A stretch of DNA of 64,000 bases from Sphingobium ummariense RL-3 (GCF_000447205.1 NZ_AUWY01000022.1:1-64000); one strand, 5' to 3'. Counted from the first letter of the stretch, positions 1 to 8,896 are shown. A program made the numbers and translations. The notes: a model not told the origin generated them from the sequence alone.

Positions 1-222
1 GAGCGGATGGCCGGCGGTGACGCCGCCATGCGGCATCGGCACCTCGATGCGGTGGGCCGCGACCGTCGCGCTGCCCGATCGCGGCGCGTCCGGCGCCCGC
101 GCGCCCGACTGCGCCTTCGCCGCGGAGGGCAGCGCGGACAGCGCGACCCCGGCCAGCCCCGCCGCCAGCAGTTCGCGACGGTCGAGCGCGGCCGGGCGCT
201 GGATGGGGTCGGACAGGGACAT
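1..222 (-). CDS. N-terminal fragment of a Tat-exported protein, possibly a gamma-glutamyltransferase
   Basis: The gene reads leftwards and runs off the window, so only the first 74 codons are visible. They begin MSLSDPIQRPAALDRRELLA, followed by a hydrophobic stretch and SAAKAQ, which is a twin-arginine (Tat) signal ending in a plausible cleavage site. The mature part starts near residue 40 and contains HRIEVPMPHGGVTAGHPL. The TAGHPL segment resembles the start of the gamma-glutamyltransferase fold, where a similar phrase precedes the GGNA(T/V)DA motif, but the diagnostic motifs lie outside the window. An AGGCGAAGG ribosome site precedes the ATG. It follows the TonB receptor on the same strand with a hairpin between them. 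The family call is tentative; the Tat signal is clear. Confidence 0.6.
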   Translation of the reverse strand, partial: MSLSDPIQRPAALDRRELLAAGLAGVALSALPSAAKAQSGARAPDAPRSGSATVAAHRIEVPMPHGGVTAGHPL

Positions 223-258
223 GGGCCTTCGCCTCGATCGAAAAAAGGGAAAGGAAAT

Positions 259-285
259 GGTGCGGCCCCAACGCGGGGCCGCACC
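259..285 (-). terminator. Hairpin after the TonB receptor gene
   Basis: A 10-11 bp GC-rich stem (GTGCGGCCCC paired with GGGGCCGCAC) lies just beyond the receptor stop codon. On the minus strand it is followed by a T-rich but interrupted tract at about 240-257. It is probably a moderate rho-independent terminator that allows some read-through into the gene starting at 222. Confidence 0.5.
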
Positions 286-293
286 AGGGGGCA

Positions 294-3200
294 TCAGAAG
301 CTCTTCTTGATGCTGGTGTACCAGTAGCGCGCCTGCGGCTGGTAGAGGTTCGACAGATAGCCGCCCGACGCGAGCGGCGGGTCCTTGTCGAAGATGTTGC
401 GCGCGCCGATCTGGATCGTCGTGCCGTCCAGCGGCCCGCCATTCTTGAACGTGTATTGGCCGTAGAGGTTGACCGTGGTCTGCCCCTTGACGATCCAGGG
501 ATTGGCCTGCGCGTCGCGCACGCCGTTCTCGTACACGCTGTCGATGAACTGGGTGAAGGCACCGATCTTCCACGGCCCCAGCGTCCAGTCGGCCGTCGCC
601 GAAATCCGCCAGCGGGGCTGGCCGTCGCGGCCGATCACGTCGCCCCCGCCCTGGATCGGCACGCCCGCGTTGATCTCGCCGGCCGCCTGCGCATCGATCA
701 CCTGCTGCACCGCCGCCGGCGCGTCGACCACATAGCTGATGAGGCGCGAGGCGTTGACGTTCAGGGAGAAGGTGCCGATCGAGGTGTTGGGCAGGATATA
801 GTCGAGGTTGAAGTCGATGCCCTGCACCGTCACGGGCAACAGGTTCTGGAAGTTGGCGGTGACATAGAGCAGTTCGCCGACCGGGGCCAGGCCGGTGCCG
901 GCGACGCGCGCGATGTCGTCGGCCGTGGGGTCGCGGCGGACCACGTTCGGGTTGGTGCTGCCCTGGGTGCGCAGCAGATAGTCGAGGTTCAGCGCGTTCT
1001 GGTAATCGAGCAGGCCGACCACGTTCTTCTGCTGGATCTTCCAGCGGTCGACCGTGAAGGTCACCCGTCCCAGCCCCTCGCCCAGCGGCGGGGAGATGAC
1101 CGTGCCGAAGCTCCAGCTCGTCGACTCCTCCGGCTTCAGCTCCGGGTTGCCGCCGCTGCGGCGAAGCACCGACACGCTGCACACCGCGCTGGAGAAGTTC
1201 CTCGCCCGTCCGGCCCGCACGTCGGCCTCGCACAGCGTATAGTCGAAGCCGCCATTCACACGGTCAAGCGAGGAGGTATTGATCACCTCCAGGTTCGGCG
1301 CACGGAAGCCCTGCGACCAGGAACCGCGCAGGCGCATGCCCTGCAACAGTTCCCAGGCGCCGGCGATCTTCGGCTTCGCCACCGACCCGACATCGCTATA
1401 ATCCTCGTACCGGCCCGCGATCTGGAAATCGAGGCTGCGGAAGAAGGGCACCTCCATTTCCGGGCTGAAGATCGGGATGGCGAGTTCGGCATAGGCCGAC
1501 TTCACGTTGCGCTTGCCGCGCACGTCGGGGCTGGGGCTCGCGCCGCCCAGGTCGGACCCGTAGAACACGCCCGTCACCGCGTCGGTATAGGTGGTGTCGA
1601 CGCCGGCAATGCCGCCTTGATAGGTGGAACGGTTGTCGTGATAGGTCTCGCGCCGCCATTCGATGCCGGCCGCGACGCCGATGCTGTTGTCCGCCCACAG
1701 GCCCAGCAGGTTCGCGTTGGAAACCTTGAAGTCCCACAGCGCCAGGCTGGTCCGCGTCTTGCGGGTCGCCTCGATCATGAAGCTGTCGATGATCGAACGG
1801 TCATTGGGCGTGCAGTCGCCGATCGCCGGGACGTCGGTGCACCCACCGTTGAACGGGTTATAGGCGTCGGGCGTGGTCCTGTTGATCGCCGCCTGCAGCA
1901 GGGTGTTGGAAAAATTCTCCTGCGTGTCCGCGGCGGTCGCCCAGCTGTAGAGGCCCGCCGTCTCCCAGTCCCAGTCGCTGATGGTGCCGCGCAGGCCGCC
2001 CAGGAAGCGATACTGGTAATTGGTGACGTCGACCTTGCGCGACCCCACGTCGACATAGCTCTGCGATGCGATCTGGATCGGCAGTCCGCTCGCCGGGACG
2101 ACCGCCGGGTCCAGCCCCGGCAGGCGGTTGGGCGATCCGATCGGACCCAGCGGGTTCCAATAGGCATTGGCGGCGACGGTGATCGGGATGTTGGCGAGCG
2201 AGCCCGGCGCGCCGATGATCGAGCTCGTCTTGCCGCGATAGAAGCCCGCCTCGCCGAACAGGGTCAGGTTGTCGGTCAGGTCGAAATGGCCGTTCAGGAA
2301 GACGTTGATGCGCTTGACCGACGGCTGGGTGGTCAGGTCCTTGAACGTCGCCGGGGAATCGAACCGCAGATTGGCGTCCGGCGCTGCGCCGGCGGTCATT
2401 TCCGTGGTGCCGACGCCATCGTCATAACAGGTGCCAGGCGTCGCGCCCGCGACGCGGCAACCGGGGTTGGTGCTCGGCTGGATGTGGAACTGGCCTGAAG
2501 CATTGGTTAAGGGGGTGCCGTTGCTGGTGATGACCCGGTTCAGGAACACCGCGCCGCCGCCCGGGCGGACCACGCGGAACGTGCCCCACGGGCCGCTGGT
2601 GCTGGTGCCGTTCCAGCTCGACACGTTCTCGAACGGTGTGCCCGCCACGTAACCGCGCCGGTCGACGCTGGCGGTATAGTCCTGATCGCTCAGGTACAGC
2701 TTCGACTTCTGCGCATAACCGCCGAAGATCGACAGGTTGCCGCGCCCTTCGGCGAAATCGAACCCGACCAGGCCGTTGGCCTGGAACTCGCGCAGGTTGG
2801 TGCCTTCGGCGCCGCCATATTGCACGTCGAACTTGGCGCCCTTGTAATCGGAATTGAGCACGTTGTTGACGACGCCCGCGACCGCGTCGGACCCGTACAG
2901 AGCGGCCGCGCCGTCGCGCAGCACCTCGACGCGCGCAATATTGCCGACGGGAATCGTGTTGGCGTTGTAGCCGAAGGTCGGCACGCCGGAATCGATGACG
3001 CCCGTGATCGCCTGCGACGTCGGGTGCAGCACCGTGCGGCGGCCGTTGATCAGCAGCAGGGTATTGCCTTGGCCCAGGCCGCGCAGCGACACGGTGGACA
3101 CGTCGCCGCGCGCCGCGTTCGCGTTGCCGCCGCCCAGCACCTGCTCGTTGAAGGTCACGCCGCCCAGCTGCGGGATCGACCGATAGAGGTCCGCGCCGGA

Positions 3201-3428
3201 AACGGCCGCGACTGCCTCGATCTGGCTTTCGCCCACCACGCTGACCGGCAGCGCGCCCGTCGTGGCCGCGCCCCTGATCTGCGATCCGACGACGACGATT
3301 TCGGCCCCCGGCGCCTCCTCGGCCTGGGGGGCCGCGCTCTCGGCGGTCTGGCCCTGCACCGAACCCGCCGCCAATGCCCAGAAACTGGCGCCTGCCAATG
3401 CCAGGATGCTACTCTTCCTAACCCTCAT
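294..3428 (-). CDS. TonB-dependent outer-membrane receptor
   Basis: The product is 1044 residues from ATG 3428, which has an AGGGGA ribosome site. The open frame extends 93 codons further upstream, but only this start gives a signal peptide (MRVRKSSILALAGASFWALA, cleaved after about residue 26). The plug domain follows: EIVVVGSQIRG near residue 40, then VSLRGLGQGNTLLLINGRR and VEVLRDGAAALYGSDAVAGVVN, the usual plug core. The rest is a 22-strand-type barrel ending in an aromatic-terminated last strand (WYTSIKKSF). Such receptors take up iron chelates, cobalamin, sugars or peptides using TonB energy. The substrate cannot be read from sequence. Its partners here are a Tat-exported protein behind it and a divergent gamma-glutamyltransferase, which fits peptide or glutathione-type nutrients. 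Confidence 0.93.
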   Translation of the reverse strand: MRVRKSSILALAGASFWALAAGSVQGQTAESAAPQAEEAPGAEIVVVGSQIRGAATTGALPVSVVGESQIEAVAAVSGADLYRSIPQLGGVTFNEQVLGGGNANAARGDVSTVSLRGLGQGNTLLLINGRRTVLHPTSQAITGVIDSGVPTFGYNANTIPVGNIARVEVLRDGAAALYGSDAVAGVVNNVLNSDYKGAKFDVQYGGAEGTNLREFQANGLVGFDFAEGRGNLSIFGGYAQKSKLYLSDQDYTASVDRRGYVAGTPFENVSSWNGTSTSGPWGTFRVVRPGGGAVFLNRVITSNGTPLTNASGQFHIQPSTNPGCRVAGATPGTCYDDGVGTTEMTAGAAPDANLRFDSPATFKDLTTQPSVKRINVFLNGHFDLTDNLTLFGEAGFYRGKTSSIIGAPGSLANIPITVAANAYWNPLGPIGSPNRLPGLDPAVVPASGLPIQIASQSYVDVGSRKVDVTNYQYRFLGGLRGTISDWDWETAGLYSWATAADTQENFSNTLLQAAINRTTPDAYNPFNGGCTDVPAIGDCTPNDRSIIDSFMIEATRKTRTSLALWDFKVSNANLLGLWADNSIGVAAGIEWRRETYHDNRSTYQGGIAGVDTTYTDAVTGVFYGSDLGGASPSPDVRGKRNVKSAYAELAIPIFSPEMEVPFFRSLDFQIAGRYEDYSDVGSVAKPKIAGAWELLQGMRLRGSWSQGFRAPNLEVINTSSLDRVNGGFDYTLCEADVRAGRARNFSSAVCSVSVLRRSGGNPELKPEESTSWSFGTVISPPLGEGLGRVTFTVDRWKIQQKNVVGLLDYQNALNLDYLLRTQGSTNPNVVRRDPTADDIARVAGTGLAPVGELLYVTANFQNLLPVTVQGIDFNLDYILPNTSIGTFSLNVNASRLISYVVDAPAAVQQVIDAQAAGEINAGVPIQGGGDVIGRDGQPRWRISATADWTLGPWKIGAFTQFIDSVYENGVRDAQANPWIVKGQTTVNLYGQYTFKNGGPLDGTTIQIGARNIFDKDPPLASGGYLSNLYQPQARYWYTSIKKSF

Positions 3429-3734
3429 GTCGCTGTTCCCCTGAATGGGCGTCCCGGCCGGCCCTACGGCGCGACGCCTGTTATCGATCGAAGGTGCCGC
3501 GACGGTCGGCACGCACAGCCTTTCCCGCGCACGCAGGCGCAACCGCCTGCATGCTGGTTTCTCTCTCAGACCTTGTGCTTGCCGACCCCCGTGAACCTGG
3601 AGTTCCGGCATCATCCCCTGTGCGGGCCTATGATCGTTCCTGCGCACCACGGAACGGCGATGTTTGGCCAGCGCGGCACCCGCTCTCACGCTCGCTCTGA
3701 TCACCAAAACTGATCAGGGCGTAATTTCCGCCAT

Positions 3735-3761
3735 AAAAATTTCATCTTTCGCGAAATTTTT
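3735..3761. promoter_or_regulatory. AT-rich perfect inverted repeat in the divergent promoter region
   Basis: AAAAATTTC and GAAATTTTT form 9 bp perfect arms around a 9 bp spacer, in the 426 bp gap (3429-3854) between the leftward receptor gene and the rightward gamma-glutamyltransferase gene. Half-site-like AATTTCC sequences flank it at about 3723 and 3765. The block is strikingly AT-rich for this genome. It is a good candidate operator for a regulator shared by both divergent genes. The regulator is not identified. The rest of the gap shows no gene. Confidence 0.45.
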
Positions 3762-3854
3762 GGCAATTTCCTCTTGAATGGAGGAAATGTCGTTCCTTCT
3801 CGTTGTTTCGCCCCGACTGGATGCGCGTCTTGCGCCGACGACAGGGGGATCTGC

Positions 3855-5729
3855 ATGACCGACACAATGGATCGGGGCCTCAGCCGCCGTGATTTCGCGA
3901 CGTTGGCGGCCGGCGGCGCGGCGGTGGCCTTTGCGTCGGGTCCGGCAGCGGCCCAGAGCGCGGCGCCCGCCGCGCCGCTGGAACCCACCCGGTTGAAGAG
4001 CGCGGGCGAAACCCTGCGGCCGGAGATCGTCGGCGATTTCGGCATCGTGGCCGCCGGGCGCCATTATGCCTGCGCGGCGGCCACGCGCATCCTGCTGGCG
4101 GGCGGCAACGCGACCGACGCGGGCGTCGCCGCCGTGTTCGCCGCCGCCGTCACGGAAATCTCGCATTTCGGCTTCGGCGGCGAGGCGCCGACCATCCTCT
4201 ACGACGCCGCGACGAAGAAGGTGTCGGTGGTGAACGGCCAGGGCACCGCCCCCGGCCTCGCCACGCCGGACAAGTTCGCCGACGTGGGCGTCATTCCCGG
4301 CAACGGCCCCAATGGCGGCACCGTACCCGCCGTGGTCGACGCGATGGCGCTGGCGCTCCAGACCAACGGCACCATGACGCTGGACCAGGTGATGCAGCCC
4401 GCGATCGAGCTGGCCGACGGCTTCGTCATGTATAATTTCCTGGCCGAGGTGTTCGCCAGCCAGCAGAAGGCGACCTCGCGCTACAAGACCGCCTACGACA
4501 CCTATTATCCGGGCGGGAAGCTGCCCAAGGTCGGCGAGCATTTCCGCCAGCCCAACCTCGCCCGCACGATGCGCGCCATCGCCGCGGCGGACAAGGCGGC
4601 CTTCGCCAGGACGAAGGACCGCAAGGCCGCGATCCAGGCCGGCCGCGACGCCTTCTACAAGGGCGACATCGCCCGGCGCATCGGTGCCGCGATGGAGGCC
4701 GACGGCGGCCTGATGCGCTACGAAGACCTCGCCAACTACAAGGGCAAGGTGGAGGCGCCGGCCACCGCCGACGTCTTCGGCTATACGGTGTGCAAGGGCG
4801 GCTTCTGGAGCCAGGGACCGGCGCTGCTGCTGGCGCTCAACATCGCCGAGGCGGCGGGCATCGCCACGATGCAGCCGGGCAGCGAGGTCTATCTCCACAC
4901 CCTTGCGGAATCGATCAAACTCGCCTTCGACGACCGCAACGCCTTCTTCGGCGACCCCGCTTTCGCGAAGGTGCCGGCCAAGGGGCTGCTGTCCAAGGCC
5001 TATGCCGCCGAGCGCGCGAAGCTGATCGGGCCGAAGGCCTCGCTGGAGCATCGCTATGGCGATCCCTGGGCGTTCGAGGGCGTTCCCCGCCCCACCCCGG
5101 CCTTCACGCCGCATATGCTCAAGCGCAAGGGCGGCCCTGTCGCCGACACGACTGCGGTGGAGGTGGTCGACCGCCACGGCAATCTCTTCAGCTGCACGCC
5201 CAGTTCCGGCTGGCTGCTTGGCGGCGCCTATATCGCGGGCGATACCGGCGTGCCGATGAGCAACCGCCTGACCGTGTTCGACCTCGATCCCGAAAGCCCC
5301 AATGTGCTGGTGCCGGGCAAGCGCCCCCGCACCACCCTGACGCCCTCGCTGGTGATCAAGGGCGATGCGCCCTTCCTCGCGATCGGCACGCCGGGCGGCG
5401 ACAACCAGGACCAGCAGATCATGAACGTGCTGCTGCGCATCCTCGCCTTCGGCGAACCGCTCCAGGCCTCGATCGAGGCGCCGCGCATTAATTCCAACCA
5501 TTTCCACGGCTCCTTCGCGATCAAGAAGGACGAACCGGGCGTGCTGGAGATCGAAGACCGCGTGCCGCAGGCGGTGCGCGACGGGCTGACCGCGCGCGGG
5601 CACAAGCTGGACGTGCTCGGCCCCTATGGCGTCTCGACCGGCATCGTCGCCGCGGGCGTCGCGCCCGGCACGGGCACGCTGCGCGGCGGGGCCGACGTCC
5701 GCCGCGAACGCTACGCCTTCGGCTGGTAA
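3855..5729 (+). CDS. Gamma-glutamyltransferase family protein, Tat-exported
   Basis: The product is 624 residues from ATG 3855 (GGGGGAT ribosome site). A twin-arginine signal (LSRRDFATLAAGGAAVAFA) occupies residues 8-35, so the enzyme acts in the periplasm. GGNATDAGVAAVFAAAV near residue 80 is the N-terminal GGT motif. Autocleavage should be at Thr432 in ADTTAVEVVDRHGN, which would make the nucleophile of the small subunit. GKRPRTTLTPSLVI and GTPGGDNQDQQIMNVLL follow, matching the usual substrate loops. Differences from classical GGT are Ala for the His after the double Thr, and GGDNQDQ for GGSRI. The donor specificity may therefore differ, and I give no gene symbol. Known members hydrolyse or transfer gamma-glutamyl groups. 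Confidence 0.88.
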   Translation: MTDTMDRGLSRRDFATLAAGGAAVAFASGPAAAQSAAPAAPLEPTRLKSAGETLRPEIVGDFGIVAAGRHYACAAATRILLAGGNATDAGVAAVFAAAVTEISHFGFGGEAPTILYDAATKKVSVVNGQGTAPGLATPDKFADVGVIPGNGPNGGTVPAVVDAMALALQTNGTMTLDQVMQPAIELADGFVMYNFLAEVFASQQKATSRYKTAYDTYYPGGKLPKVGEHFRQPNLARTMRAIAAADKAAFARTKDRKAAIQAGRDAFYKGDIARRIGAAMEADGGLMRYEDLANYKGKVEAPATADVFGYTVCKGGFWSQGPALLLALNIAEAAGIATMQPGSEVYLHTLAESIKLAFDDRNAFFGDPAFAKVPAKGLLSKAYAAERAKLIGPKASLEHRYGDPWAFEGVPRPTPAFTPHMLKRKGGPVADTTAVEVVDRHGNLFSCTPSSGWLLGGAYIAGDTGVPMSNRLTVFDLDPESPNVLVPGKRPRTTLTPSLVIKGDAPFLAIGTPGGDNQDQQIMNVLLRILAFGEPLQASIEAPRINSNHFHGSFAIKKDEPGVLEIEDRVPQAVRDGLTARGHKLDVLGPYGVSTGIVAAGVAPGTGTLRGGADVRRERYAFGW

Positions 5730-5739
5730 GCAAGTTTAC

Positions 5740-5864
5740 TCCCCTCGCGGGAGGGGCAGCGAGACTTACGAAGCGCAGCGGAGTTAGTCGCAGCGGGGTG
5801 GGCCTGCCGACTGTTGCGCCGGCCCACCCCCTAACCCCCTCCCGCAAGCGGGAGTGGGAAAGGT
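5740..5864. repeat. REP-like palindromic repeat pair
   Basis: CTCCCCTCGCGGGAGGGG at the left and CTCCCGCAAGCGGGAG at the right are each self-complementary. The central blocks GGGGTGGGCC and GGCCCACCCC pair with each other, so the whole forms a large cruciform-capable unit. It has the look of a dispersed intergenic repeat and sits directly after the gamma-glutamyltransferase stop codon. Confidence 0.6.
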
Positions 5865-5882
5865 GGCCGGATCTACGGCCCC

Positions 5883-6134
5883 TCAGCTCGCCCGCTGCTC
5901 CAGCGCCGCGCCGATCATGCTGCGCCAAACCGCAACGTCGCCCGCCCGCGCCATCTGCCCGTCGGGCTCGCGCAGCGTGTGGAGGATCGCATAGGCGTCC
6001 TCGACATAATCCTGCCAGGCCGCGTCCACCGCGTCGGCCGCGTGCGGATCGCTGCCCTCGCCGTTCAGGCTCAGTTCGCGCCCCGCCAGCACGCGGGCGA
6101 TGCGTTCGACGACGGGAGTGGCTGAAGTCGGCAT
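5883..6134 (-). CDS. Small conserved-type hypothetical protein (83 aa)
   Basis: An 83-residue soluble, acidic protein with no signal peptide or membrane segment. The centre reads AADAVDAAWQDYVEDAYAILHTLREPDG, probably helical. An AGGAG-like site (GAGGAGCC) precedes ATG 6134. I do not recognise a characterised family. Codon use matches the flanking genes, which supports real coding. No function is assigned. Confidence 0.55.
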   Translation of the reverse strand: MPTSATPVVERIARVLAGRELSLNGEGSDPHAADAVDAAWQDYVEDAYAILHTLREPDGQMARAGDVAVWRSMIGAALEQRAS

Positions 6135-6197
6135 GGCAGGCTCCTCTGGCTTCCTCTTTTCTGGCGTCAGTCTAGCATGATCGGCGGGGCGGAACCA

Positions 6198-6407
6198 TCA
6201 TTCGTCCGGCGTGAAGCCCGACGACGGCACCGGATCGCCATGATCCCCCGGGCAGGTGGTCGACGGCGGGTCGGACGCGTCCATCGAATCCTTCAGCCCC
6301 TCGTCCAGCTTTTCCTCGCGCGTCACGGCATGGTCCTGCGCATCGGTGGGGCGGTCGTCCCCCGCTTCCTCGCGGCTGTGGGGGCGTATGTCGGTCTTCT
6401 CGGTCAT
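6198..6407 (-). CDS. Small acidic hypothetical protein (69 aa)
   Basis: The frame is open to 6527, but ATG 6407 has a good GGAGAG ribosome site and begins MTEKTDIRPHSREEAGDDRP, so I use it. The product is very hydrophilic, acidic and likely disordered, ending DPVPSSGFTPDE. It lies back to back with the histidine kinase gene. Family unknown; possibly a stress-type small protein, but that is only a guess from composition. Confidence 0.55.
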   Translation of the reverse strand: MTEKTDIRPHSREEAGDDRPTDAQDHAVTREEKLDEGLKDSMDASDPPSTTCPGDHGDPVPSSGFTPDE

Positions 6408-6555
6408 CGCTGCTCTCCTTCGGCATTTCAACGGCCGGCTGCCGCGCCAGGTTCCGGCGCGCGCGGCCCTCGCGCATCGACCAACATGCGGGACGGTTCG
6501 ACCAGCATCGCCGCAAAGGGGCGACAAAAGCCGCGATCCGGCCTAGAGAAGCCTC

Positions 6556-7668
6556 ATGACTTTCCTACCCGAAGATGGCGAACGCGGCGTCGCGCCGGCC
6601 GTCGCGCTCTATTCCATTCTCGGCTTCTGGTTCTTCTACGCCATCTGGGCTTCCCTGCGCGCGATGGCGATGGGCATGGACGCCCAGCTGGAAATCGCGG
6701 CGCGGCGCATGGTCGTCACGGTCATCGGCATCGTCGTGACATGGGTCTTCTACCTGGCGCTGCGCCGTTTCGACCACAAGCCGCTCGGCATCCGGCTGAT
6801 CGCGGCCTTTTCTCTGGCTGCGCCCTTCGCGATCGCGATGGTCGCCGCCAACTACTACATGTTCAACATCTACTATCCGGTGGACGTATTCACCGACGGC
6901 GACCGCGAACAATATATCGGCCAGCGCAACTTCATGCTGATCTCCTTCATCGAGGACGGCAGCAACCGCTATTTCTTTCTGTCCGCCTGGGCCGGCCTGT
7001 ACCTCGCCATCTCCTACGCCAGCGAGGCGCTGCGCACCGAACGCCGCGCCGCGCGGCTGGAACGGGCGGCGCAGCAGGCCGAACTGCGATCGCTGCGCTA
7101 CCAGGTGAACCCGCATTTCCTGTTCAATACGCTCAACAGCCTGTCGACGCTGGTGATGCGCAACCGCCCGGACGAGGCGGAGCAGATGATCATGTCGCTC
7201 TCCAACTTCTACCGGACCAGCCTGACCGGCGATCCGCTGGACGACGTGCCGCTGGAGGAGGAGGTCCACCTCCAGAAGCTCTATCTGGATATCGAGGGGG
7301 TCCGCTTCCCCGAGCGGCTGAGCACCACCATCTCCGTTCCCGACGATCTGCTCGACGCCTGCGTCCCCGGCCTCATCCTCCAGCCGCTGGTGGAAAACGC
7401 GATCAAATATGGCGTCTCCCGTACCTCCAGCCCGGTGACGATCACCATCGCCGCCCGCGCCGAGGGCGACATGCTGCACCTCACCGTGTCCGACGATGGC
7501 GACAAGCCGCCGACGGAGGCCGACCGCGGCAACGGCATCGGCCTCGCCAATGTCCGCGACCGGCTCGCCGCCCGCTTTGGCGATCAGGCCGGTATCGTCT
7601 ATGGTCCGCGCGAAGGGGGCGGGTTCATTGTCGACCTTACCCTGCCCATCGTTCGCCGGGGTTGCTGA
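6556..7668 (+). CDS. Sensor histidine kinase of the LytS/AlgZ type
   Basis: The product is 370 residues. About five hydrophobic segments (residues 15-160) form the membrane sensor, and a short coiled segment (residues 160-178) links it to the kinase. The phospho-acceptor region (His_kinase family) is NPHFLFNTLNSLSTL with His187. The ATP-binding domain has the N box LVENAIKYG near residue 280 and a G box ending GNGIGLANVRDRL. This is the class that pairs with LytTR regulators, and that partner gene starts 7 bp downstream, so the two form one operon. The signal sensed is unknown. Confidence 0.92.
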   Translation: MTFLPEDGERGVAPAVALYSILGFWFFYAIWASLRAMAMGMDAQLEIAARRMVVTVIGIVVTWVFYLALRRFDHKPLGIRLIAAFSLAAPFAIAMVAANYYMFNIYYPVDVFTDGDREQYIGQRNFMLISFIEDGSNRYFFLSAWAGLYLAISYASEALRTERRAARLERAAQQAELRSLRYQVNPHFLFNTLNSLSTLVMRNRPDEAEQMIMSLSNFYRTSLTGDPLDDVPLEEEVHLQKLYLDIEGVRFPERLSTTISVPDDLLDACVPGLILQPLVENAIKYGVSRTSSPVTITIAARAEGDMLHLTVSDDGDKPPTEADRGNGIGLANVRDRLAARFGDQAGIVYGPREGGGFIVDLTLPIVRRGC

Positions 7669-7675
7669 CATCGCC

Positions 7676-8419
7676 ATGACCATCCGCACCATGATCGTCG
7701 ACGACGAACCGCTCGCGGTCGAGCGGCTCCAGATGCTCTGCGCCCGCGAGCCGCGCATCGCGCTCGCCGGCACCGCCACAGACGGCGAGGCGGCTCTCCG
7801 CCTGATCGAGGGGCTTCAGCCCGACCTCGTCATGCTCGACATCGCGATGCCGCTGCTGGACGGCATCGGCGTCGCCCGCGCCGTCGGCCGCATGGGCATT
7901 CGCCCCGCGGTGATCTTCGTCACCGCCTTCGAGGGCTTCGCGGTCGAGGCGTTCGACCTGGCCGCGATCGACTATCTGCTGAAGCCCGTGGCGCACGACC
8001 GCCTCACCCGCGCGATCGACCGGGTGGAACTGGCGCTCCAGTCCCGCGTCCTCGCCCAGCCTGCCGTCTCGTCCGAACCGGAACCCGAATGGGCCGAGGA
8101 ATTCTGGGTGCCCCACCGGTCGGAACTGATCCGCATCGGCGCGGCACAGATCGACCGGATCGAGGCGGAGCGCGACTATATGCGCCTCCATGTCGGGACG
8201 CACAGCTACCTCCTCCACCAGACGATCAGCGCGCTGGAGGAGCGGCTGGATCCGCAGCAGTTCGTGCGCCTGCATCGCTCCCACATCGTCCGCCGCGACC
8301 ATATCGCCCGCCTGCGCCACGACGGCAGCGGCGTCTGGTTCGCCTGCCTCGCCGACGGCGAGGAAATCCGCATCGGCCGCACCTTCCTCGCCAACGCCCG
8401 CGCGATGACGGGGCGATAG
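7676..8419 (+). CDS. LytTR-family response regulator
   Basis: The product is 247 residues. Residues 1-118 form the receiver domain: acidic pocket VDDE (8-11), phospho-acceptor Asp55 in MLDIAMP, conserved Thr83 and Lys103 in YLLKPVAHD. Residues 145-247 form a LytTR DNA-binding domain (RIEAERDYMRLHVG, FVRLHRSHIVRRDHI, IGRTFLAN). ATG 7676 is 7 bp after the kinase stop, so kinase and regulator are co-transcribed and very likely partners. The frame is open further upstream, but only this start places the receiver domain at the N-terminus. LytTR regulators bind as dimers to direct repeats; targets cannot be read here. Confidence 0.93.
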   Translation: MTIRTMIVDDEPLAVERLQMLCAREPRIALAGTATDGEAALRLIEGLQPDLVMLDIAMPLLDGIGVARAVGRMGIRPAVIFVTAFEGFAVEAFDLAAIDYLLKPVAHDRLTRAIDRVELALQSRVLAQPAVSSEPEPEWAEEFWVPHRSELIRIGAAQIDRIEAERDYMRLHVGTHSYLLHQTISALEERLDPQQFVRLHRSHIVRRDHIARLRHDGSGVWFACLADGEEIRIGRTFLANARAMTGR

Positions 8420-8442
8420 CGACGCCTGGCGCGTAGGCAGTT

Positions 8443-8465
8443 ATCCTCCCCTTCCAGGGGAGGAT
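8443..8465. repeat. Short intergenic inverted repeat
   Basis: ATCCTCCCC and GGGGAGGAT form 9 bp perfect arms around TTCCA, just after the regulator gene. There is no T tract, so it is more likely a copy of a dispersed palindrome than a terminator. Confidence 0.5.
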
Positions 8466-8494
8466 GAAAGCGGCTGTTCCATGAACTACCAATC

Positions 8495-8524
8495 AAAAAA
8501 GGCCCGGAATGACCCGGGCCTTTT
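8495..8524. terminator. Bidirectional rho-independent terminator
   Basis: GGCCCGG and CCGGGCC form the stem around AATGAC, flanked by six A on the left and TTTT on the right. It can therefore end both the rightward two-component operon and the leftward UrcA-family gene. Confidence 0.8.
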
Positions 8525-8548
8525 CCCTTCGTGAAACCTGATGGATCG

Positions 8549-8896
8549 TCAGTTACCGACCACCGCCCGCTTGTTGTTGCCGGCTTCGGCATAGCGCTGG
8601 CCGCTTTCGGCGCGGGCGATCGCCGCAGCGACCGGCGTGTCGACATGGGCAAGGGCCTTCTTCTTGCAGGCCTGCTGCACCGACAGGTCGCCATTGGCGC
8701 ACACCCGCGCGGCGGCGCGGTTGATGCGCGCGCGCAGCTCCTTCTGGTTCTCGGCCTGCGCCAGGTCGAGATCGCCGAAGCGGACCTCCATGGTGCGGCC
8801 GTTGGAGGCGAAATCCTCGGCCGAAGCAGCGCCGGCGGTGCCCAGCAGGACGGCGGCGGCGGAAAGGGCGGTGAAGAACTTGACGGGGGCGATCAT
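8549..8896 (-). CDS. UrcA family protein
   Basis: A 115-residue exported protein. The signal peptide is residues 1-26 (hydrophobic core LSAAAVLLGTAGAASA). The mature part has VRFGDLDLAQAENQKELRARI and AARVCANG, the pattern of the UrcA family (TIGR04433), followed by a conserved second Cys (QQACKKKA), which probably makes a disulfide in the periplasm. The function of the family is not established; it is abundant in sphingomonads and Caulobacter. The gene is monocistronic and ends at the bidirectional terminator. Confidence 0.85.
   Translation of the reverse strand: MIAPVKFFTALSAAAVLLGTAGAASAEDFASNGRTMEVRFGDLDLAQAENQKELRARINRAAARVCANGDLSVQQACKKKALAHVDTPVAAAIARAESGQRYAEAGNNKRAVVGN

Noticed and set aside
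456..2498. Long plus-strand frame opposite the first TonB receptor
   Set aside because: No ribosome site or domain; antisense of a clear receptor gene.
8443..8465. Inverted repeat after the LytTR gene as a terminator
   Set aside because: No T tract; the true terminator is at 8495-8524.
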